A stretch of DNA of 9,125 nucleotides from Thermoplasmatales archaeon ex4484_6 (GTDB lineage Archaea > Thermoplasmatota > Penumbrarchaeia > Penumbrarchaeales > Penumbrarchaeaceae): the NCBI GenBank assembly GCA_002254385.1, contig NJDO01000132.1:1-9125 (forward strand), written 5' to 3'. Every line of letters starts with the position of its first letter. Position 1 is the first letter of the stretch. Position numbers and translations under genes: made by a program. Shown in pieces: positions 1 through 7,300 of this stretch. The notes beneath the pieces are model-generated. The model saw only the letters and a program-made list of their open reading frames with translations. It ran no database searches and was not told the origin of the DNA.

Positions 1-1422
1 CATCATGGAGATGCCGCATGAGGCGGAACCGCTCGTGGACCATTCCCCGCCCTCACCGAGCGTATGGGAGCTAGACCATGCCGAGGACGTGACTGCCTGA
101 ACCACCGGACGGTCGAATCCGGGGATGTCCTCCGCAACAAGGGAATCCGTGTCCCCGGCCATTGTCAGCGATAGACCGCCTTTGACACGAAGAGGGCCCC
201 CGGAGGCATCCATCTCCAGTACAAGCTCGAGAGAGGCTTCCCCGCAAAGGATGGGGGAAACCGTTATCGGGACACTCCTCCCGTCAAATACCTCTCCGAT
301 AATATCCTCCCCCCGGGGGAACAGGGAAACGTTGCACAGTGCGGAACGGTAGGTCACGGAAATGGAGTTGTTCCCCCAGGGGTCATCGACATAGCTCCTG
401 TTCTTGAACGATAGGTGGAAGGACGTGCCTCCGATCTTGAGATCGAAGGATCCGAGCACATCGATTGTGGAGGCCCCGTCCAGTTTTGTCCACACCCTCA
501 GCATCAGATCCCTATTCCCCTGAAATGCTGTTACATCCGATATGCCCCGAGTGCCTTCCACGTTGAAGCTCCCCGAAAGGGTCGGTATATCGATATAGCC
601 TGTGGAATTGTAGCATTTCAGATCGGTGTCGAAATGGACCTCTCTCATGTCCAGACCCGATATCCAGCCCGGCACCTCCCTGACATCCATGAGGAAATGG
701 TAGGGATCGAGGGGGATCCTCGCGAACGAGGAGTTCACGGTCATGCGGTTGCTTCCCGGGGGAAGCCCTCCAATGTCGATCCGGGTCTCGAAATCACCAC
801 CGCCCACATAGGGAACGAAAACGGCAGAGTTGTTATCATCCTGATAGTAGACCCTGTAGTGACGGGGGTCGCCCCCGATGTCGAATCTCGTATGGACGGG
901 AACCTCGAGGGGGATCCCGGCCAGATAGGTTCCGAGTTCTTCCCTGTTCGGTGTCATGTCAAGCTCCGAACCCACTTCAATGACCCTTGGGAGCTGAAGG
1001 AACATGGTGGCCACATTGTTCTCACCTGTCGATTCCTCTCCCGTGGACGACGGATCGACGATCGCCCATAAACGGTGAAGATCCGTGGGTAATGGATCCC
1101 ATTCCGTCTCCAGGGAGTAGGACCCCCCCTCATCCAGCGAGGGGAGTGTCAACCTTCCGATAGTGCTCGTGTTCCCGTGAATCAAATCGTACTCGTCAAG
1201 GAGAAGGATGACGCACTCGTCCGACGAGGAGGTGCCCTCGTTGCTCACCGTCAGATGTATTGTGTAACCCCCTGCCTCGAGGGGCTCGGCGGAAAGTTCC
1301 TCGATGACAAGGTCGGGAAGGTCCATGTCAGCCCGGAACGATGAGATGCTGCCCGACATCATGCCGGACAGCATGATGAGAACAAGGGCGATTGTGAAAA
1401 CGGGTGGGATGTTCTTCCTCAT
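1..1422 (-). CDS. Exported CARDB-domain surface protein, 3' end outside window
   Basis: The minus strand stays open from an ATG at 1422-1420 to the window edge: 474 codons with no stop. The N-terminus (MRKNIPPVF, then a hydrophobic stretch to about residue 28) looks like a Sec signal peptide. Residues about 34-140 match a CARDB domain: DLPDLVIEELSAEP, then HLTVSNEGT, a conserved-looking LDEGGSYS turn, and the closing STGENNVA. CARDB is an Ig-like beta-sandwich common in cell-surface proteins of archaea and bacteria. Residues 141-474 look beta-rich, with several N-x-S/T sequons (near 230, 272, 341, 351 and 364), and I recognise no family there. A TATA-like box lies about 27 bases upstream of the ATG and no Shine-Dalgarno is visible, so the mRNA is probably leaderless. 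The codon just before the ATG is an in-frame GTG, a less likely start. Its function beyond being a secreted or anchored surface protein cannot be told. The missing C-terminus would show how it is anchored. Confidence 0.88.
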   Translation of the reverse strand, partial: MRKNIPPVFTIALVLIMLSGMMSGSISSFRADMDLPDLVIEELSAEPLEAGGYTIHLTVSNEGTSSSDECVILLLDEYDLIHGNTSTIGRLTLPSLDEGGSYSLETEWDPLPTDLHRLWAIVDPSSTGEESTGENNVATMFLQLPRVIEVGSELDMTPNREELGTYLAGIPLEVPVHTRFDIGGDPRHYRVYYQDDNNSAVFVPYVGGGDFETRIDIGGLPPGSNRMTVNSSFARIPLDPYHFLMDVREVPGWISGLDMREVHFDTDLKCYNSTGYIDIPTLSGSFNVEGTRGISDVTAFQGNRDLMLRVWTKLDGASTIDVLGSFDLKIGGTSFHLSFKNRSYVDDPWGNNSISVTYRSALCNVSLFPRGEDIIGEVFDGRSVPITVSPILCGEASLELVLEMDASGGPLRVKGGLSLTMAGDTDSLVAEDIPGFDRPVVQAVTSSAWSSSHTLGEGGEWSTSGSASCGISMM

Positions 1423-1444
1423 CACGCTGTCAATGGTGGAAGGG

Positions 1445-1453
1445 ATTAAAAAC
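1445..1453 (-). promoter_or_regulatory. TATA element for the CARDB surface-protein gene
   Basis: On the minus strand this reads GTTTTTAAT, an A/T-rich island in a GC-rich spacer. Its centre is about 27 bases from the ATG at 1422. Archaeal TATA boxes sit about 25-27 bases before the transcription start, so transcription would begin at or next to the start codon. That fits the absence of a Shine-Dalgarno. The start site is inferred from spacing only. Confidence 0.55.
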
Positions 1454-1462
1454 TTACCTTGA

Positions 1463-1495
1463 GCGGGAGCCGGTGTCCCGCACCGGGGTCGACCC
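1463..1495. repeat. Overlapping GC-rich inverted repeats in divergent spacer
   Basis: Three inverted repeats are packed here. GCGGGA (1463-1468) pairs with TCCCGC (1476-1481) across a 7-base loop. CCGGTG (1470-1475) pairs with CACCGG (1481-1486) across a 5-base loop. GGGTCGACCC (1486-1495) is a perfect 10-bp palindrome. The first two exclude each other. The block lies upstream of both divergent promoters, so it is not expected in either mRNA. A double-stranded protein-binding site is therefore more plausible than an RNA switch. No function is shown. Confidence 0.4.
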
Positions 1496-1603
1496 ATGGA
1501 GATCCCCCGTGACGATCGCCGAGGGAGAGAATTGTGTAAGGGGGATTCATTCATCGGAGATGGCTTTCCTCTCGCTTCTTTTGACAACATCTTACCCTAC
1601 ATT

Positions 1604-1612
1604 CTTTTATAT
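1604..1612 (+). promoter_or_regulatory. TATA element for the ribosomal stalk operon
   Basis: CTTTTATAT stands out in this spacer and is a good match to an archaeal TATA box. Transcription should begin near 1633-1637. That leaves a leader of about 45 bases before rpl11, with its GGAGGT Shine-Dalgarno at 1665-1670. No comparable element is seen before rpl1, rpl10 or rpl12, so this probably drives all four genes. Confidence 0.6.
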
Positions 1613-1678
1613 GAAAACCACTTTCGCCCAGAAAGTATCCGTTTCCATCGATTCGGATGATGACGGAGGTAGCATCCC

Positions 1679-2161
1679 ATGCCAGAAAAGATCGAAGCTC
1701 TCGTGGACGGAGGAAAGGCCTCGGCCGGTCCACCCCTTGGTCCAGCGCTCGGGCCCCTCGGGGTCAATATCGGACAGATAATCGCCGAGATAAACAGCAG
1801 GACCAAGGATTTCGAGGGTATGAAGGTCCCTGTCGTCGTATTCGTAGATCCAAAGACCAAGGAATTCAGCATCACCGTTGGCACACCCCCGACATCATCG
1901 CTCATCATGCAGGAGCTCGGTATAGAGAAGAGCCCGGGTGACGATTCGGGAATGGCCTCCGTGAACCTTCCGTTCGAGAAGGCCGTAAAGGTTGCAAGGA
2001 TGAAAAGGGACACACTTCTCTCCGTCAGACTGGAAGAGGCCGTGAAAGAGGTTCTCGGAACGGCGGTCTCCATGCACATATCCGTCGACGGAAAGGACCC
2101 GAAGGAGGTACAAAAGCTTATTAATGAGGGCCATTATAGGGCCCTCCTCGACGCCGAGTGA
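1679..2161 (+). CDS. rpl11: Large-subunit ribosomal protein uL11
   Basis: The 160-residue product is an archaeal uL11. It binds the 23S rRNA GTPase-associated region at the base of the stalk, next to the L10-L12 complex. The N-terminal domain carries the family hallmark GPPLGPALGPLGVNIGQ at residues 17-33. The region around GTPPTSSLI (68-76) leads into the C-terminal rRNA-binding domain (roughly 80-145). A short acidic end after the last helix is usual in archaea. The length is normal for the family. The start is fixed by GGAGGT at 1665-1670, eight bases before the ATG, and by the N-terminal sequence MPEKIEALV. It is the first gene of the rpl11-rpl1-rpl10-rpl12 operon. In many archaea secE and nusG lie directly upstream; here a divergent surface-protein gene takes that place. 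Identification is close to certain. Confidence 0.97.
   Translation: MPEKIEALVDGGKASAGPPLGPALGPLGVNIGQIIAEINSRTKDFEGMKVPVVVFVDPKTKEFSITVGTPPTSSLIMQELGIEKSPGDDSGMASVNLPFEKAVKVARMKRDTLLSVRLEEAVKEVLGTAVSMHISVDGKDPKEVQKLINEGHYRALLDAE
2126..2146 (+). other. GC-rich hairpin in the 3' end of rpl11
   Basis: GAGGGCC (2126-2132) is perfectly complementary to GGCCCTC (2140-2146) across a 7-base A/T-rich loop. It ends 12 bases before the rpl11 stop codon. It lies in codons for the GHYRAL segment, which limits how freely it could evolve. It could be a processing or stability element between rpl11 and rpl1, or chance in a GC-rich gene. Confidence 0.35.
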
Positions 2162-2181
2162 AGTGTCGATCACGATCTGTT

Positions 2182-2220
2182 CCGATGTAGGAGGGATATT
2201 GTTCCCGCCGCACTACACGG
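2182..2220 (+). promoter_or_regulatory. Candidate L1-binding operator hairpin overlapping the rpl1 Shine-Dalgarno
   Basis: The 68-base gap between rpl11 and rpl1 folds into two stacked helices. The lower helix pairs CCG (2182-2184) and TGTAG (2186-2190) with CTACACGG (2213-2220), with A2185 bulged. The upper helix pairs GGGA (2193-2196) with TCCC (2203-2206) over a 6-base loop. Between them is an asymmetric internal loop: GA on the 5' side and GCCGCA on the 3' side. From memory, the Methanococcus L1 mRNA operator has the same plan, with a 2-base GA strand facing six bases. The last two stem bases, G2219-G2220, begin the rpl1 Shine-Dalgarno GGGGTGA (2219-2225). A bound or stable hairpin would therefore block ribosome entry. 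The GAAA of the known 3' loop is missing here, so this remains a candidate. Confidence 0.45.
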
Positions 2221-2229
2221 GGTGAAAGA

Positions 2230-2874
2230 ATGGCAGACGAGAAATTGGTAAAGGCCGTCAAGGAGGCTCTCGAGAGGGCCCCCGAGAGAAAGTTTCTGGA
2301 ATCGGTGGAGCTTGCCATCAATCTGAAGGATGTGGACCTCACCAATCCGAAGAACAGGCTCACGGAGGAGATCATCCTTCCAAACGGACGTGGCAAAGAG
2401 GTCAGGGTGGGCATCTTCGCGACACCGGAAATGCAGGAAAAGGCAAAAGGGGTCGCGGACCTCATCATTCCTCCCGAGGAGATCTCTGCGATGAAGGATG
2501 AAAAGTCCGAGACAAAGAAGAAGGTTTCCGAGATAGATTTCTTTCTCGCGGAAGCTCCCCTGATGGCACAGATAGGAAAGAGCCTCGGTGTCATACTGGG
2601 ACCAAGGGGGAAGATGCCCAGGCCCGTTCCGCCGGGGGCGGACCCGACCGGAATGATAGCGAATCTGAGAAAGACCGTCAAGGTGAGGACCAAGGACAGG
2701 AGGACCTTCCATGTCCCCGTTGGAACCAGGAACATGGCTCCTGAACAGATAGCGGAGAACATAGAGGCGGTCTTCAACAGGATAAGAACGAAGCTGGAAA
2801 GGGGTCTGATGAACATCCATTCGGCCTATGTGAAAACCTCCATGGGCCCTGCCGTTAAGCTGGAACTGAGGTGA
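2230..2874 (+). CDS. rpl1: Large-subunit ribosomal protein uL1
   Basis: The 214-residue product is an archaeal uL1, which forms the mobile L1 stalk near the ribosomal E site and binds 23S rRNA. Recognisable parts are SVELAINLKDVDL (25-37) and NRLTEEIILPNG (42-53) in domain I, and the signature LGPRGKMPRPVP (123-134) in domain II. KTSMGP (202-207) comes near the end, where the chain returns to domain I. The length is typical for archaea. The ATG follows GGGGTGA (2219-2225) by four bases. In Methanococcus, L1 also represses its own operon by binding an mRNA mimic of its rRNA site; a candidate hairpin lies just upstream here. The stop codon overlaps the region that provides the rpl10 Shine-Dalgarno, so the two genes are probably translationally coupled. 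Confidence 0.97.
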   Translation: MADEKLVKAVKEALERAPERKFLESVELAINLKDVDLTNPKNRLTEEIILPNGRGKEVRVGIFATPEMQEKAKGVADLIIPPEEISAMKDEKSETKKKVSEIDFFLAEAPLMAQIGKSLGVILGPRGKMPRPVPPGADPTGMIANLRKTVKVRTKDRRTFHVPVGTRNMAPEQIAENIEAVFNRIRTKLERGLMNIHSAYVKTSMGPAVKLELR

Positions 2875-2879
2875 TGCAG

Positions 2880-3917
2880 ATGGCACACGTTGCGGATTGG
2901 AAAAAGGACACGGTTGCCAAACTTCGGAACATCATCAAGGACCACAAAACTGTGGCGGTCGTGAGAGTCGACCGTATCCCCGGTGTTCAGCTGCAGAACC
3001 TGAGGGCCCATCTCAGGGACAGGATGAGCTTCATGGTTGCGAAGAAGACCCTGATCAAGCTCGCACTGGAGAGCATGAAGGACGAGAAGCCCGGCGTTGA
3101 GAAGCTCACCGACATTCTCGACGGGCAGGCTGCCATCCTCGGGACGGACATGAATCCGTTCTCCCTCTACAAAATCCTGAACTCCAACGTACAGCCCATG
3201 CCCGCAAAGGGAGGGGAGGAAGCACCCGAAGATATCAGGGTGGAAGCGGGAGAGACCTCATTCCCCCCCGGCCCCATAGTGGGTGAGCTGGGGAAGGTGG
3301 GCATCCCTGCAGCCATAGACAAGGGCAAGGTCATCATAAGGAAAACCGTGACCCCGGTGAAAAAGGGCAATGTGATATCAAGGGACCTTGCGCTCGCCCT
3401 GACCAAGCTCGAGATATTCCCGTTCCAGGTAGGGATCGCACTGGACGGTGCATGGGAGGAGGGGCTGATTTACAGGCCCTCCGACCTTGACGTCGACATG
3501 GACGCTTACAAACAGGATCTGATCACCGGCGCACAGCTGGCCATGAACCTCGCAGTGTTCACTGCGTACATGACACCGAAGACGGCCGTGCCCATTATCC
3601 GGAAGGCAAGGATTCAGGCATTGAACCTTGCCGTGAACACCGGCATACTGAATAAGGATTCTTCGGACCTTATACTCTCCAAGGCCTACGGAGAGATGCT
3701 CGCTCTGGCGGGCATCATGAGCGCGGAAGCGCTCGATGAAGACCTCCGGGCCCTTGTCGCGGGTGCCGCGGCAGCCCAGCCTGCCTCAGCGGCTCCCGGG
3801 GAAGCAGCTTCCGGTGAGGAAGCTGCCACCGGTGACGGGGGAAAAGAGAAGGAGGCCGAGGAGGAAGAAGTGAGCGAAGAGGACGCAATGGCGGGACTTG
3901 GAGCTCTCTTCGGCTGA
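2880..3917 (+). CDS. rpl10: Large-subunit ribosomal protein uL10 (acidic stalk protein P0)
   Basis: The 345-residue product is the archaeal P0-type uL10. It anchors the stalk to 23S rRNA beside uL11 and carries several L12 dimers. Residues 1-105 form the rRNA-binding domain. Residues about 107-168 are the insert found in archaea and eukaryotes but not bacteria. Residues about 205-290 hold the helices that bind L12 dimers. An Ala/Gly hinge (295-320) leads to an acidic tail ending AMAGLGALFG, which recruits translation GTPases. I chose the ATG at 2880 because GAGGTGA (2868-2874) sits five bases upstream. Upstream in-frame GTG (2871) and ATG (2874) would overlap that site. The 3' end of rpl1 thus supplies the ribosome-binding site. 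The last nine residues equal those of L12, but several codons differ. Confidence 0.96.
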   Translation: MAHVADWKKDTVAKLRNIIKDHKTVAVVRVDRIPGVQLQNLRAHLRDRMSFMVAKKTLIKLALESMKDEKPGVEKLTDILDGQAAILGTDMNPFSLYKILNSNVQPMPAKGGEEAPEDIRVEAGETSFPPGPIVGELGKVGIPAAIDKGKVIIRKTVTPVKKGNVISRDLALALTKLEIFPFQVGIALDGAWEEGLIYRPSDLDVDMDAYKQDLITGAQLAMNLAVFTAYMTPKTAVPIIRKARIQALNLAVNTGILNKDSSDLILSKAYGEMLALAGIMSAEALDEDLRALVAGAAAAQPASAAPGEAASGEEAATGDGGKEKEAEEEEVSEEDAMAGLGALFG

Positions 3918-3968
3918 AAGGTCGAAGGTCGAATGAATGCGAGAAGATCAATAAAAGGAGGAAGACAA

Positions 3969-4295
3969 ATGGAATACATCTACGGAGCCCTTCTACTTCA
4001 CTCTGCGGGAAAGCCCATAAACGAGGGCGACCTGACAAAGGTGCTCGAAGCTGCTGGCGTCTCGGTCGAGGCTGCCAGGGTCAAGGCTGTGGTCACATCC
4101 CTTGAGGGTGTGGACATCGAGGAGGCCATGAAGACGGCCGCCGTTGCAGCCGCACCCGCGGCCGCAGCTCCCGCTGCAGCAAGCGGCGAGGCAGCCCCTG
4201 CAGAGGAAAAGAAGAAGGAAGAGAAGAAGGCCGAAGAAGAGGAAGCTCCCTCGGAAGAGGAAGCCATGGCCGGACTCGGTGCCCTCTTCGGTTAA
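3969..4295 (+). CDS. rpl12: Ribosomal stalk protein L12 (archaeal P1 type)
   Basis: The 108-residue product is the archaeal P1-type L12, unrelated in fold to bacterial L7/L12. Dimers of it bind L10 and recruit translation factors to the ribosome. Residues 1-57 (MEYIYGALLLHSAGKPI at the start) are the helical dimerisation and L10-binding domain. Residues 57-76 are a flexible Ala/Pro hinge. Residues 79-100 are a highly charged Lys/Glu stretch, and the end is MAGLGALFG. The ATG at 3969 follows a strong AAGGAGGA (3955-3962) by six bases. An in-frame ATG at 3933 would add 12 residues not seen in the family and lacks a good Shine-Dalgarno. The 51-base gap after rpl10 contains a tandem AGGTCGA repeat and no convincing promoter. 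L12 is needed in several copies per ribosome, and its strong ribosome-binding site fits that. It is the last gene of the operon. Confidence 0.97.
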   Translation: MEYIYGALLLHSAGKPINEGDLTKVLEAAGVSVEAARVKAVVTSLEGVDIEEAMKTAAVAAAPAAAAPAAASGEAAPAEEKKKEEKKAEEEEAPSEEEAMAGLGALFG

Positions 4296-4319
4296 AAAAA
4301 ACACACAAATGTAGATCGA

Positions 4320-4352
4320 GGGGCGGGGAGACCCCGCCCCATATCTTTTTTT
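4320..4352 (+). terminator. Terminator of the ribosomal stalk operon
   Basis: GGGGCGGGG (4320-4328) pairs perfectly with CCCCGCCCC (4332-4340) over an AGA loop, and a run of seven T follows at 4346-4352. It lies 25 bases after the rpl12 stop and 17 bases before the stop of the convergent surface-protein gene. The hairpin also forms on the minus strand. There a run of eight T (complement of 4294-4301) follows about 18 bases later, so it may help end both transcripts. Archaeal polymerase stops mainly at T-tracts; the need for the hairpin is uncertain. Confidence 0.75.
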
Positions 4353-4369
4353 CTGGAGCGAATGGAGAT

Positions 4370-7300
4370 TCATCGATGTTCATTCCCAACGAGAGGGAGT
4401 GATGGGATCCTTCCGGCGATCGAGAGGTCGATTTCCACCATCATAAGAATGAGCAGGATCAGGATGGCTACAAGAATCACCAGGGAAATGGCAAGCAGGA
4501 CCACTATACCATTGTCGTTACCGGATAGATCCGATTTGGTCGTATCCAGATTCTTGTCCATGACCTCCAGGTCATTCATTATCTCCTCCAGCTTTTGGAG
4601 GGCCTCGAGAGAGAGAACAATCTGCGAGAGATGATCGGAGATGGTTCCATTCACGATTTCCAGCTCTTCAAGCAGGGAGGATAGCGTTGAAGCATGCCTT
4701 TGGGCCTCTGATCCGTTCAGGGACACGAGATCGTCCCTGAGATCTGAAATCCGGGATCGTATTTCAGATATTGTTACATTGTTCAGATCCTCAATTAGCC
4801 GGTCTGAAGCTTCCTGTGCCCTCAATATCTCGATCCTGTCCGATGTACCCGTCCGATTCATCCCTTCCAGGTATGACCGGATGTCCGAGAGCTCCCCCAC
4901 GACCTCCGTTCTGAATGATTCCGTGTCGTTCTGAATTTCAGCGAGATGATAGTGCAGTGAGGCATTCACAACCTCCAGGTAGAGAGTCATCTGATCCGAC
5001 CTGAGTTCAATGTATTCCCGCAGGGCAGAGATGTTCTCGTACATTTCCCTTTCAAGTCGTTCCAGCCTCATGGACAGGTTTTCACCCAGGTCTTCGAGCC
5101 CGGAATTCAACTCAGCAATCCCCGTGTCGATATCCGAAAGCATCGAATCCACATCATCCAGCCGGGAGAATACCGCCGAAAGACCCACCGTGATCGCGGA
5201 CTGCAGTGACGAGTTCATTCCCTCGATCCTCGAGGTCAGGTTCGATTCCGTCCTTCCGAGCCTTACGATGATTTCATCAAGCAGGAGTCCTGCCGAGACG
5301 TTGAGGTGATCCACATCATTCTGCAGGTGCTTGACCCTGTCGAGGATCTCCCGGATCGTCATGTTCTGGTAATCGAGGTCTGCCGACCAGCTGCTGATAC
5401 TCGATAATGTCGTATTGATGTCCTCCAGCTTCCCATGGAGGCTGCTGCCGGATACGGTGAAATTGTAAGTGTCCCGTGCCCACCAGAGGAGCTCCCCCTT
5501 CATGTATCCGAATGCGGTGACGTTGAGCAGATGACCGCCTTCCTCGACATCGCTGGGGAGCGGGAACGTCAGGACCCATTGTACGGACTCGGGATATGTA
5601 CTGTTGGATATGAAATAGATGGGACCCGAGGGACTGTTGCAATTAATCCTCAGGGCCACGGTATCAAATGGCGGGGTGTTGATATTGGTGTCAATCATTG
5701 CTGTGACCGTCTGGTCGGGAGAATAGCTGTTCTCGGCCGTCTCGACGGATATGAAGTCTCCGGAATCGATCCTGTTGTTGACGAGCAGCCGGACGGTGTC
5801 GTTGATATCCGGTCCGAACCTCCTGAGGGCGGAGGCCGTCACACGGATATATGAATCCTCTTCAAAGTCGGTGGTATCCAGTATGAACTGGTATGGTTCC
5901 GAATAATCCGTGAATGAGATATTGCCGTTCACGAGGAAGTCGACCCTTGCGGTATCGGGGGCGGTGGAAACAGCTTCGATAAGTATCTTTCCGCTCACCA
6001 CATCTCCGTTTTCCTGACTTGTTATGAGAATATCTCCGACATCCGTCCCGGAGGGTGCCATCAAGGGATACATATCCTTTGCCCCGCTTCCGAGATCGAA
6101 AGGCGCATCTCCCATTCCGTCGCTCCCGTAGATGTCCTGATCAGGGCCCGAAAATCTGTCAGTTCCCGTGTAATCGCTCCAGTAGTTCCCGCCTCCGGGA
6201 TACGGCAGGTTCCAGCTGTTCCCCGTATTCGGACTTACCTGAGGCCCCCCGTTCCCGTTGAACAGGAATGAGTTGTTGTGGATCAGAGCGTTGTCCCCCG
6301 AGGTCTCGAAGGTTATCGCACTCCCCGAATTTTCCAAGAAAGTGTTCGATCTGATGATCGAGTTGGGATTGCTTCGGACATATATCCCGGAAGAACCATT
6401 CAATATCTCATTATCCTCCACAACAGAATCGGAACCCTGCCGGAGAAAAAGGTGATACCAACCAGCATCAAGAAAATCGTTGGATATGAAAGAGATCCCG
6501 TCCGTCCTCAAGGCATCGACACTGCAGCTGCAGGACCTGAAGGTGTTTTCCGACACGTTTGTATGCCAGGTATCGCTCTCCAGCAGGCCGGTAAACGATG
6601 ACGATATCGAATTATTCAGGATCTTCACCCTGAGAGAGTAGTAGTTCGTTATACCGCCAAAATTATATGAATCGATGATATTCCCCTCGATAAGCGCGTC
6701 GTTCCCCGTATCCAGCCTGATACCTTCGTTCCCTGTTTTCAGGTCATTTCCACTGATCGTGTCATTGTTCGAGTTCGAGATGTGTATTCCAGTGTAACAT
6801 TCGCTCACATTATTGCTCTCGAATTTGTTTCTTCCCGAGTTGGAAACCTCCACTCCGTATGAGCAGTTGAATACCGTGTTGTCCCTCACGATGTTGAAGG
6901 AACAACGGTTAATTGAAATGCCCCAGGAACTCGATTCCACCGTGCAGTTCGTCACAACGGTTCCGTCTGTATCAACGTTCGTGAAGATACCGGTTCCCGT
7001 GGTCCGTCTCACTTCCGATCGATCGACGATGTTCGATTCCGATCTTGAATAGATGTCCACGCCGAAATTGCCGTTATCATTGATGGTACATCTCCTGATT
7101 ATGTTGTTGTCCGAATAACTGTATAATCCAACCCCGGTATAGGAATTGTTGCTCAGGTCCGAATCAATTATCAGATTCTCGGACCCGCTGAATATCAAAA
7201 TACCCCTGTGGTTCGAATGTGAGTATATGTTCTCTATTCTGCAGTTATCATGTCCGCTGATGTAGATGCCGTTACCACCACCGACAATCTGAATATTGGA

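Noticed and set aside
415..1071. Plus-strand open frame of 218 codons
   Set aside because: It lies wholly antisense to the CARDB gene, whose minus-strand translation has a signal peptide and a recognisable domain. The plus-strand product has no family resemblance.
1346..1374. Imperfect inverted repeat ATGCTG / CAGCAT near the 5' end of the CARDB gene
   Set aside because: It is explained by repeated Met, Ser and Gly codons in the signal peptide and has a mismatch in the stem.
1463..1500. tRNA-like look of the GC-rich hairpin and GGGTCGACCC segment
   Set aside because: No acceptor stem, D arm or TTC-type T loop can be assembled on either strand, so it is not a tRNA or an evident fragment of one.
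2871..2879. Earlier GTG and ATG starts for L10
   Set aside because: GAGGTGA (2868-2874) is correctly spaced for the ATG at 2880 and overlaps the earlier candidates. MAHVADWKK is also the expected archaeal start.
2121..2886. Two long minus-strand open frames opposite rpl1
   Set aside because: They arise from GC-rich codon use in rpl1, which is a certain gene on the plus strand, and their translations look non-globular.
3933..3968. Earlier in-frame ATG that would extend L12 by 12 residues
   Set aside because: The family starts at MEYIYGALLL, and the strong Shine-Dalgarno at 3955-3962 would lie inside the extended gene.
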